Under the pieces are notes generated by a model that was given only the letters and a program-made list of their open reading frames with translations, ran no database searches and was not told the origin of the DNA. This document shows, in pieces, positions 5,547-11,772 of a DNA stretch of 11,772 bases. Location of the stretch: NCBI GenBank assembly GCA_025453925.1, contig JALOPK010000185.1, positions 1 to 11,772 of the forward strand, in the 5' to 3' direction. The translations under genes were made by a program, and so were the position numbers. Every line of letters starts with the position of its first letter. Position 1 is the first letter of the stretch. This stretch comes from Candidatus Eiseniibacteriota bacterium. GTDB taxonomy: Bacteria > JAFGKV01.

Positions 5547-7571
5547 ATGGAGTCCCTGGTGGTGGCGAATGACCTATTCCATCCCCATGGTCACCGCATC
5601 CAGACACTCGTCAACTATCTGGAGGCGGCCGCCCCGGTACGCAAGTTCAGCCTTGTTCCCCCGGGTTTGGGTCCCGATGGACAGCAGGCGCCGGGTGGGT
5701 CGATCCTCCGAGGGTGGCCCGGGCGGGCCATTGCGGGCCGTCACCCATCGATCTGGATGGTGGGCTCGACCCTCGCGGTGAGAAGAGCGCCCTTGCCAGG
5801 CGTTCTGGGCCCACTCGCGAACCGGGCCTTGCTTCGCCGGGCGCTCTATTCGACGAATCCTTCCCAGACCGTCGCACTGGCGCAGGGGCCGGTGCCCGGG
5901 ATAGTCTGCGCGGAGAGAGGATTCCGATTCGTTTATGATCATGCCGATCACTACGGTCAGGGTCGAGTGGGTCTGTTCCACAAGAGAGTCCTTGGCTCAT
6001 GGCAGCGGCGCGCGATCCAAAGCGCTTCAGCGGTGTCGTGCGCCGGCCCCGCACTCCTGACTCAGGCGGTGGATTCGGGAGCCCGTGCTGCCACGCTCCA
6101 CCCCAACGGAGTCGACATTCGGAGGTTCGGTCTGACAAGGGAAGAATCACCACGGCCGTCACTCCTGTACGTCGGGGGGATCGAGCGCGACTGCGGTCTG
6201 GATGCCGCGTTGCACGCGCTGCGAGGACTGGAGGCCGGAGTATCCCTCACCGTTGTGGGGGACGGTCCCTCCCGGCGAGGGCTGATGCGACTCGCCGACC
6301 GGTTGGGCGTGTCAACCAGGGTCATGTGGAAAGGCTCAGTCTCGCGGGAGCTCACTCCTCAGGTGATGGCCACTGCCTGGATCGGTCTGGCAGCGTTTCC
6401 CCCGACCGGCTGGAACCGCTACGCATTCCATCTGAAGATACTGGAGTACATGGCGGCCGGCCTGCCTTTCGTCACGTCCGACGTCGGCGATGCCGCACAA
6501 GTGGCCGCGGAGAGCCGCGCGGGGCTCGTCACATCGCTGCAGCCTGAAATCTTCGCTGCCTGCCTCGGAGGTCTGCTGGCCGATTCCAATCTCAGGGCAA
6601 CAATGTCCGCCATGGGGAGGCAGACCGCGGCCCGATACGATTGGGATGTCGTCGGCCCGCGGTTCGCGAGGTGGGTGTTCATGGATGCCAGGGAGGGCTT
6701 GGGATTCCCCAGGGGTCGAACGAGGACCGTAGGCACCATCCACGACTACTACTTCATCAGGCCGTCCGAGTACTGGCGGCATCGACATCGCTATCCTGAC
6801 TGGCCGATCCGGCTCCCGTATGCCATGGTTGCTCGTGCACTGGAGCGCGCCGCCTATCGCAGACTCGACGGGCTCATCGCCAATTCCGAGGCAACCCGCG
6901 CAAGAGTATCGGCGGCATACCGCATACCTGCCGGTCGATTCACAACCATCTACATCGGATTGGAGCCGCCAACCGGCCCAGGCGGCATAGGGGTGGAACG
7001 GTGCAACGCGGTCCTCTTCGTCGGAGGGAACCCCTATCGGAAGGGGTTGGACCGGTTGATACGCTGCCTCCCGAATCTCGGCGTCCCTGACGTAGAACTC
7101 TGGGTCGCGGGCGCGAGAGTCCCCGAACGGCTCCGCAACGAGGCCGTGCGCCGGGGTCTCGCGGACCGGATCAGGGAACTCGGCAGGGTGGATGGCGACG
7201 CGTTGCGAGCGCTCTACGATCGGGCGAAGGTCGTTGCCCTGCCAGGTGTCACCGAAGCATTCGGCCTGGTGTTCATGGAAGCGATGGCAGCGGGATGCGC
7301 CGTCGTGGGACCTGTGGATGGAGGTGCTGCCGAGCTGATTGAGGACGGGGTGAATGGCTACCTTGTGCCTCATGAGAACGACCTACTCCTGCAGGGAAGG
7401 TTGCGTGCCTTGTTGACCGATGACCAGCTCCGGGGACGCATGGCTGAAGCAGCGGCTCGAACCTTGTCTGGACGCACCCTGGGGCGCATGGCCGTCGAAA
7501 CGGGAGAGGCATACGAGGCGGTGCTGGGGAACAGGGATCGCCCGGGACGCCATGGGTCGGACGCAACGTGA
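5547..7571 (+). CDS. Tandem fusion of two GT4-type glycosyltransferase modules
   Basis: A 674-residue single polypeptide with two GT-B modules. Module 1 (about 1-385) is complete. Its N-domain starts at VVANDLFHPHGHR (5-17). Its C-domain has LLYVGGIERDCGLDAAL (206-222), VVGDGPSRRGL (236-246) and FHLKILEYMAAGLPFVTSD (294-312). The first acidic residue of E-x7-E is replaced (Y292-x7-E300), as in several GT4 groups with a K-x-x-EYMAAG motif. Module 2 (about 393-660) has VGTIHDYYFI (395-404), LIANSEATRARV (443-454), VLFVGGNPYRKGLDRLI (489-505) and a canonical E570-x7-E578 in TEAFGLVFMEAMAAG. Its N-domain before the hinge IYIGLE (468-473) is only about 78 residues, against about 187 in module 1. 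ATG 5547 gives a clean N-terminal strand. The gene ends in a GTGA overlap with the next one. It could add two sugars in succession, or module 2 may depend on module 1; which is unknown. Confidence 0.88.
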   Translation: MESLVVANDLFHPHGHRIQTLVNYLEAAAPVRKFSLVPPGLGPDGQQAPGGSILRGWPGRAIAGRHPSIWMVGSTLAVRRAPLPGVLGPLANRALLRRALYSTNPSQTVALAQGPVPGIVCAERGFRFVYDHADHYGQGRVGLFHKRVLGSWQRRAIQSASAVSCAGPALLTQAVDSGARAATLHPNGVDIRRFGLTREESPRPSLLYVGGIERDCGLDAALHALRGLEAGVSLTVVGDGPSRRGLMRLADRLGVSTRVMWKGSVSRELTPQVMATAWIGLAAFPPTGWNRYAFHLKILEYMAAGLPFVTSDVGDAAQVAAESRAGLVTSLQPEIFAACLGGLLADSNLRATMSAMGRQTAARYDWDVVGPRFARWVFMDAREGLGFPRGRTRTVGTIHDYYFIRPSEYWRHRHRYPDWPIRLPYAMVARALERAAYRRLDGLIANSEATRARVSAAYRIPAGRFTTIYIGLEPPTGPGGIGVERCNAVLFVGGNPYRKGLDRLIRCLPNLGVPDVELWVAGARVPERLRNEAVRRGLADRIRELGRVDGDALRALYDRAKVVALPGVTEAFGLVFMEAMAAGCAVVGPVDGGAAELIEDGVNGYLVPHENDLLLQGRLRALLTDDQLRGRMAEAAARTLSGRTLGRMAVETGEAYEAVLGNRDRPGRHGSDAT

Positions 7572-8563
7572 ACCTCAAGCGTGCGCTCTCCCTGCAGCAT
7601 CATTGGGTCAGCAGGCTCGTACGACTCCAGGGTGTGTGGTCCTATCAGCCCCTTATGGTCAGTTTCACACTCACGGGCGCCTGCAACCTCCGTTGCGCCA
7701 TGTGTTCCACAAGGAGCACATCGGGTATTCATCTTGACGCCGATCTTATCTCGCGGACCCTTGACCAGCTCTCGCGGCGCCCATGGTGGCGCAAGCCCGT
7801 GGTCCACTTCATCGGTGGAGAGCCCATGGTGCATGGCGCTTTCTCCGAGCTCGTCCGCCAGGCGTGCCGCCAGGGGTTCCCCACAAGCATCACCACCAAC
7901 GGTTACTTCCTCCCGCGCCACGCAGACGATCTGGCGGCCTGGGGGGTCAACCACGTCACGGTCAGCGTTGACGGCCCAGAGGAGCTGCATGACCGGATCC
8001 GGGGTGTCGCAGGGAGCTATCGTGCCGCCCGAGAGGGGGTCGAGCGCCTTGTCGCCGCCAGAGAGAGGACCCCGACGGTGGCCCTAAACTGCACCATGAG
8101 CCCTGACAACCAGGCGCAGCTTGTGGAAACCGCGATCGACCTTGCCGGGTGGAGAGCCGACTCACTCACCTTTCAGCACCTCGTCTTCGACCATGCCAGC
8201 CTTGATCTCGCCCAGGCCATGAGGCCTGAGGAGCTCCGGGGCCAGCTCCGGGAGATCCGGACTCGCCAATTCGGAATGGCCGTGAATGTGTTTCCCCCCA
8301 TCAAGACCGGTGACCTGGTTCCTTACTACCGAGATCTCGATCACCCCTTCGGAAGGCGGTGCGTGGTGCCGTGGGTCGTCGCCCGGGTGTACCCGGGCGC
8401 TGAGGTCGCCCCGTGTCTTGACCTCTATATGGGAAACCTCCGCGACCAGACGCTGCCGCAGATCTGGAATTCGCGGCGATGGCGGCGGTTCCGGGCCAGC
8501 CGCCTGCGAGGAGTCATGCTTCCGGGGTGCCGTCGCTGCTGTCACCGCCAGTACTACGGTTGA
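7568..8563 (+). CDS. Radical SAM enzyme with C-terminal SPASM domain
   Basis: A 331-residue protein. The radical SAM core begins at residue 30 with CNLRCAMC (C39, C43, C46 ligate the SAM [4Fe-4S] cluster), then FIGGEP (81-86, SAM amino-group contact), ITTNGYF (108-114) and VSVDG (132-136). The C-terminal SPASM domain has C265, a Gly at 277 and C283 (C-x11-G-x5-C), YMGNLRDQTLPQIWNS (287-302), then C321-x2-C324-C325. These are enough ligands for one auxiliary Fe-S cluster, but the protein ends before a second full set. SPASM enzymes include peptide maturases and sulfatase activators; others of unknown role occur in glycan clusters. There is no peptide-recognition domain at the N-terminus. GTG 7568 overlaps the previous stop (GTGA) and starts near the expected point. 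The substrate is unknown. Confidence 0.88.
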   Translation: MNLKRALSLQHHWVSRLVRLQGVWSYQPLMVSFTLTGACNLRCAMCSTRSTSGIHLDADLISRTLDQLSRRPWWRKPVVHFIGGEPMVHGAFSELVRQACRQGFPTSITTNGYFLPRHADDLAAWGVNHVTVSVDGPEELHDRIRGVAGSYRAAREGVERLVAARERTPTVALNCTMSPDNQAQLVETAIDLAGWRADSLTFQHLVFDHASLDLAQAMRPEELRGQLREIRTRQFGMAVNVFPPIKTGDLVPYYRDLDHPFGRRCVVPWVVARVYPGAEVAPCLDLYMGNLRDQTLPQIWNSRRWRRFRASRLRGVMLPGCRRCCHRQYYG

Positions 8564-8616
8564 GCCATGGCGCGGCTTCGATTCGGAAATTCGTTCGCGC
8601 GGCGAGACACCCCGGG

Positions 8617-9726
8617 ATGAGCACGAGGTGTGCCGACGGGCCCTCTCCGGGCCGCGGGAACACCGCAGGGAGCGAAGTCGCTCTGATCGGCGCATTTCCC
8701 CCGCCCGTGGGCGGGCAGGCGATCTACAATCAGCGGTTGGCGGAGGAACTCGTTGCCCGCGGAATCCCGGTAGTTCCGGTGGACGTCTCATCCCGCGCGT
8801 TGGACACTGACCTTCCCGCGACCCGCCGACGGCTCGTCACCCTGTTGGCCTCTCGACGCTTCTCCGTGTATCACCTATCCATCAGTGACACCCGGGTAGT
8901 CGGATTCGAAGTCATCGTCGGTCTTGCGTCCGTGCTACGGCGGACGCCCTTCGTGTACAACATCCTGGCGGGGCGCTTCGCGCAGAGGGTTGCCGGCTAT
9001 TCCCTTCCCCACCGATTCCTGCTGTGCTGGGCACTGCGACGCGCCGGACGGATTCTCGTGTCCAACGAGATGATGGCGACCTGCGTGCGCGCACTGCCCT
9101 TCCTCTCCCGCGCGAAGGTGGAAGTCATCGGGTGTAAGCTGCCGCTGGGCGTGGAACCAACCCAGGACCCGGACATCGCGCGATTCCTCGAAAGCGGGAA
9201 TCCTGCCATTGTCGCAATCGGAGCCATGCGAACGGTATACGGGTTCGATCTTCTGGTAAGGGCCTGTGCAGTGCTTCAAGCAGGCGGGCTCCGGCCCAGA
9301 CTGCTGGCGATCGTTTCGGGAGAAGGCGATCCCGCAGCTCAGCAGGCGTGCGAAGAGGCGATGCGGGAAGCGGGACCGTTGCTGCAGGTCACCATCCGGC
9401 GGGACCTCCCCCGGGAAGTCGTGTTGGGTGCCATTCGCGGCGCGCACGTGCTGGCGCGCCCGACGAGGGCCGACGGCGACAGCCTGAGCGTGCATGAGGC
9501 GCAGACGCTGGGGACACCGGTCGTTGCCAGTGATGCCGCGCCCAGGCCTCAGGGCGTCATACTCCACCGCAGTGATGATCCCGTGTCGCTGGCCGCGGCG
9601 ATCCGCGAGGCCATCGCGTCCTCGTCCTCGCGCATGCCAGAAGGCGTCGGAGTCGGAGACGCCGTGCTGGTGGATCGCGTCGCGGCGTGCTACAGGAGTC
9701 TCTGTCCGGAGCGCGGTCGTGTATGA
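8617..9726 (+). CDS. GT4-type glycosyltransferase with RPTxxDGDSLSVxEA donor motif
   Basis: A 369-residue protein. It has a Gly-rich N-terminal loop, VALIGAFPPPVGGQAIYNQR (21-40), typical of GT4 enzymes in exopolysaccharide clusters. Other features are FVYNILAGRF (112-121), ILVSNEM (146-152), the donor-domain strand AIVAIGAMRTVYGFDLLVRA (197-216), and RPTRADGDSLSVHEAQTLGT (281-300) followed by PVVASDAAPRPQGV. E-x7-E reads D286-x7-E294. The start is uncertain. ATG 8617 leaves a 53-base gap after the SPASM gene with only a weak purine-rich site upstream. An in-frame TTG at 8560 would overlap the previous stop (TTGA, like the GTGA junctions) and add 19 residues without family likeness. I keep ATG 8617. 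It probably transfers one sugar to the growing glycan; donor and acceptor are unknown. Confidence 0.86.
   Translation: MSTRCADGPSPGRGNTAGSEVALIGAFPPPVGGQAIYNQRLAEELVARGIPVVPVDVSSRALDTDLPATRRRLVTLLASRRFSVYHLSISDTRVVGFEVIVGLASVLRRTPFVYNILAGRFAQRVAGYSLPHRFLLCWALRRAGRILVSNEMMATCVRALPFLSRAKVEVIGCKLPLGVEPTQDPDIARFLESGNPAIVAIGAMRTVYGFDLLVRACAVLQAGGLRPRLLAIVSGEGDPAAQQACEEAMREAGPLLQVTIRRDLPREVVLGAIRGAHVLARPTRADGDSLSVHEAQTLGTPVVASDAAPRPQGVILHRSDDPVSLAAAIREAIASSSSRMPEGVGVGDAVLVDRVAACYRSLCPERGRV
9708..9711 (+). promoter_or_regulatory. Shine-Dalgarno that fixes the GTG start of the CapK-like gene
   Basis: GGAG lies 7 bases before GTG 9719, inside the end of the upstream gene. The frame stays open upstream to 9494, but only this start has a ribosome site. 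It also gives the usual family length of about 450 residues. Confidence 0.5.
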
Positions 9727-11068
9727 GTGGTACGTCAAACAGGGTCTGAAACACGCGGCCTCTCTGGCGCCGCAGGTGTTGCGTGAACCCATCGGCCTCC
9801 GCATGCGGCGCCGCGCGGTGCGCGCGGCCGAATCTTGGCCACTGTCGCGAATCCGGGCATACCAGCTCCTGCGCGTCAACTCCATTTTGGCGTGGGCCGC
9901 CAATCGGGTTCCCCACTACCGCGACCAGGGTCTTGCGCGGACACTGCCGCTGCGGTGCATCGAGGACTTGCGGCAATGGCCCGTAGTCGAGAGGTCAACT
10001 GTTGCCGCAGACCCCCAGAGTTTCCTCGCCACGGGACTGCCCCGATGGAGGACGCGATGCGGGACGACCACGGGACGCTCCGGCTCTCCGTTGAGTGTGC
10101 GGTGGGAGTGGCCCTCGGCCGTGTGGTGGGAGACGGCGTTCCAGCATCGCATCTACAGGTGGGCCGGACTGCCGGCCGGGTTCAGGCGGGTGGTGCTCCG
10201 CGGCAGCCTGACGCATGGCCCCGGGGGCACCGAATCACGGTGGTGGCAGTATGTACCCCACCGTCGGACGCTGGTCTTGTCGGTCTTTCAGCTTTCCGGC
10301 TCCACGGTAGAGCGCTACGTGCGTACCATGGGCAGTTTCCGGCCGCACGCCCTCCAGGCATACCCTTCCGCCGCAGCCAAGCTTGTCCGCCTGGCCCGGG
10401 AGAAGGGCCTGGCGCTCCCGAGGCTGGCGGCGATCCTCACCAGTTCGGAAACCCTTGGCCCCGAGGACCGTGAGCTGGTCGAGCAAGACCTGGGTCCGGT
10501 GTTCGACTTCTACGGGCACGCCGAACGCGCGATTGCCGCCGCGCAATGCGAACTCCGCCGCGGTTACCACCTCTTCGACGACTATGGGTACGCCGAGGTA
10601 CTGGACTGCCGCGGCGAGGCGTGTGGCCCCGGACAGACGGGTGAACTGACGGGCACGGTCTTCCACAATAGGGCGATGCCTCTCATCCGCTACCGCTCGG
10701 GTGACTGGGCCACCCTCTCCTCGATCCCGTGTACCTGCGGCCGCCAGCTTCGCGTGCTGAGCGCCCTCGAGGGCAGGCCACCTGACTATCTCGTGAACGA
10801 GGAGGGTGAGCACGTGAGCCTCCGGTTCGGGCTGGGATCGGCCGACCTCCGGGGCATCGAGGAACTCAGGTTCTATCAAGGCACCGCGGGGGTTGCCGAC
10901 GTGCGGTACGTCGGGGCTTCCGACCCGGCGATCCCCGCCCGCCTCCTCGCCGCACTGCTCCGGAGAACGGGAAGAGGGCTGAAGTACCGGATCGAGAGGG
11001 TTCACCGCCTGCCTCCCGTTCCGGGCGGGAAGGCCGTCCTCGTGGTCCACAGCGGGGAGGCACCATGA
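9719..11068 (+). CDS. CapK/PaaK-like adenylate-forming enzyme (phenylacetate-CoA ligase family)
   Basis: A 449-residue protein of the family found in capsule and exopolysaccharide clusters, where members probably activate an acyl group as an acyl-AMP or thioester for glycan decoration. Seen: a Thr/Gly/Ser-rich phosphate-binding loop RCGTTTGRSGSPLSV (113-127), HALQAYPSAAAKLVRLA (210-226), ILTSSETLGPEDRELVEQDL (239-258), DFYGHAERAIAAAQC (263-277), the ATP-site aspartate in YRSGDWA (325-331), a CTCGR Cys pair (338-342) and a late PGGKA (435-439) that could hold the catalytic Lys438. The loop departs from the textbook SSGTTGxP. It overlaps the GT4 gene upstream by 8 bases and the GT9 gene downstream by 4. 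No acyltransferase or carrier protein for a product is visible in the window. Confidence 0.87.
   Translation: MYEWYVKQGLKHAASLAPQVLREPIGLRMRRRAVRAAESWPLSRIRAYQLLRVNSILAWAANRVPHYRDQGLARTLPLRCIEDLRQWPVVERSTVAADPQSFLATGLPRWRTRCGTTTGRSGSPLSVRWEWPSAVWWETAFQHRIYRWAGLPAGFRRVVLRGSLTHGPGGTESRWWQYVPHRRTLVLSVFQLSGSTVERYVRTMGSFRPHALQAYPSAAAKLVRLAREKGLALPRLAAILTSSETLGPEDRELVEQDLGPVFDFYGHAERAIAAAQCELRRGYHLFDDYGYAEVLDCRGEACGPGQTGELTGTVFHNRAMPLIRYRSGDWATLSSIPCTCGRQLRVLSALEGRPPDYLVNEEGEHVSLRFGLGSADLRGIEELRFYQGTAGVADVRYVGASDPAIPARLLAALLRRTGRGLKYRIERVHRLPPVPGGKAVLVVHSGEAP
11054..11060 (+). promoter_or_regulatory. Shine-Dalgarno of the GT9 gene
   Basis: GGGGAGG ends 4 bases before ATG 11065, inside the CapK-like coding region. 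Together with the ATGA stop/start overlap it supports this start and coupled translation. Confidence 0.5.
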
Positions 11069-11772
11069 GGCGTTCGGGCACGTTGGTCTTGTGCACGTTG
11101 GGAGTTGGTGACGTGCTGCTGGCGCAACCGCTACTGGCCGCTCTCCGTGAGGGGCTGGACGGAAGACTCGTGGTGCTGGCGCGCGCCGGGTCTCCGGCCC
11201 AGCTGGCACGACGCCTGGGGATCGCCGATCTCGTGGTAGATTACGTCGCGCGGTGGCCGCACCGTGTCAAGGGCGGCCTGACCCTCTCGCCGTGGATCGC
11301 GCACCAGCACTTCAGTCTCGTCCTGACCACCACCGGCCTTAACCCTTACTACTCCGGGCTGATGGCCCTCGCCAGCAATGCGCCCGACCGCGTCAGCGAG
11401 CGTCGGGGCCACATGACGTGGGCATGGACCCACGTGGTGGATGTCCAGACCGGCACGCACACGGTCGATCGCAACCGATCCCTCGGTCAAGCCGTGGGGG
11501 TCACGGCTGGTACGGTCCCGCGCATGTCGCCCAGTCCCGCGGAAATGGATCGGGCACGCCTGCTGTTGGGCGATCATGACGTGTGCATCGCCGTTACCCC
11601 CGGGAGCAATAAGACGATCGCCCACAAGCGGTGGCCCCTGGATAAGTTTGCCGCATTGATCGTGCGGCTGAGGACCGCCGGGGCTCATGTCGTGGTGCTC
11701 GGCGGTCCTGACGAGGGCGACATGGGGCGACAGTTGACGGGGATGACGGGCACCAACGGCATTACGGAACTG
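11065..11772 (+). CDS. GT9 family glycosyltransferase (ADP-heptose:LPS heptosyltransferase-like), 3' end outside window
   Basis: An open frame of 236 codons runs to the last base without a stop. The N-terminal domain opens with TLVLCTLGVGDVLLAQPLLA (6-25), the GT9 signature in which G-x-GD is followed by a helix of PLL-x-ALR type, then RLVVLARAG (34-42). The C-terminal donor domain has TPGSNKTIAHKRWPLDKFAA (178-197), matching the PG...K-RWP-x-xFA-x-L motif of heptosyltransferases, then VVVLGGPDEGDM (209-220), the GGP-x-(D/E) nucleotide-sugar site. Family proteins are about 330-370 residues, so roughly a third is missing. ATG 11065 overlaps the previous stop (ATGA) with a GGGGAGG site just upstream. 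GT9 enzymes usually add heptose to lipid A core, but in exopolysaccharide clusters other donors are possible. Its presence suggests a Gram-negative outer-membrane glycan. Confidence 0.87.
   Translation, partial: MRRSGTLVLCTLGVGDVLLAQPLLAALREGLDGRLVVLARAGSPAQLARRLGIADLVVDYVARWPHRVKGGLTLSPWIAHQHFSLVLTTTGLNPYYSGLMALASNAPDRVSERRGHMTWAWTHVVDVQTGTHTVDRNRSLGQAVGVTAGTVPRMSPSPAEMDRARLLLGDHDVCIAVTPGSNKTIAHKRWPLDKFAALIVRLRTAGAHVVVLGGPDEGDMGRQLTGMTGTNGITEL

Noticed and set aside
6336-7373. 345-codon open frame on the minus strand
   Set aside because: Lies wholly opposite the GT4-GT4 fusion, whose motifs are clear on the plus strand; no recognisable domain in the antisense product.
8479-8616. Earlier starts for the third GT4 gene (8479, or TTG 8560)
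   Set aside because: 8479 lies deep in the SPASM gene. TTG 8560 would mimic the coupled junctions, but no ribosome site precedes it and the added residues look non-family. TTG 8560 remains a weak alternative.
9494-9718. Upstream extension of the CapK-like gene
   Set aside because: Overlaps the GT4 gene in another frame and translates to Arg/Ser/Pro-rich sequence; GTG 9719 has a Shine-Dalgarno and gives the normal family length.
8935-9903. 322-codon open frame on the minus strand
   Set aside because: Opposite the third GT4 gene and the start of the CapK-like gene; composition and lack of motifs mark it as a shadow.
10235-11209. 324-codon open frame on the minus strand
   Set aside because: Opposite the CapK-like and GT9 genes, both of which carry family signatures in the plus frames.
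1-11772. tRNA/rRNA genes, CRISPR arrays, insertion sequences, attachment sites
   Set aside because: None seen: no spaced direct repeats, no transposase motifs, no cloverleaf-like segments in the two gaps, and coding sequence fills the rest.

Overview
The window is GC-rich bacterial DNA, with every gene on the + strand and almost no space between genes. It reads as one cell-surface glycan (exopolysaccharide, O-antigen-like or glycolipid) biosynthesis operon that runs off both ends. The organism cannot be named from this sequence. High GC, a DUF2723/TMEM260-type membrane protein with a TPR tail, CapK-like and WcaL-like proteins, and no Shine-Dalgarno at several coupled starts would fit an uncultured FCB/PVC-type lineage (Eisenbacteria, Latescibacterota, Gemmatimonadota or Planctomycetota are possibilities). 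This is inference, not identification.

Layout: the 3' end of an ArnD/NaxD-type polysaccharide deacetylase (1-445); a cobalamin-binding-type radical SAM enzyme (442-1836); a DUF2723 multi-pass membrane protein with a TPR-like tail (1833-3926); a WcaL-like GT4 glycosyltransferase (3926-5224); a 322-base gap holding a 42-residue Arg-rich small ORF with a perfect Shine-Dalgarno (5285-5413) and a chain of hairpins (5393-5489); a tandem GT4-GT4 fusion (5547-7571); a radical SAM/SPASM enzyme (7568-8563); a third GT4 protein (8617-9726); a CapK/PaaK-like adenylate-forming enzyme (9719-11068); and the 5' two-thirds of a GT9 heptosyltransferase-like gene (11065-11772, open at the window end).

Five of the junctions are stop/start overlaps (GTGA three times, TGATG or GTGA once, ATGA once) and a sixth is an 8-base overlap, so the genes are probably translationally coupled. 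The only real breaks are 5225-5546 and the 53 bases before 8617.

Working model: GT4 and GT9 enzymes assemble a glycan on a lipid carrier. The ArnD-like enzyme trims an N-acyl group from a carrier-linked amino sugar. The CapK-like enzyme activates an acyl or carboxylate group for decoration. The DUF2723 protein may transfer a sugar from a polyprenyl donor at the membrane. The two radical SAM enzymes would add an unusual modification whose substrate cannot be read from sequence. The parts least explained by known families are the small Arg-rich ORF with its hairpin chain, and the second half of the GT fusion, which lacks most of its N-terminal domain.
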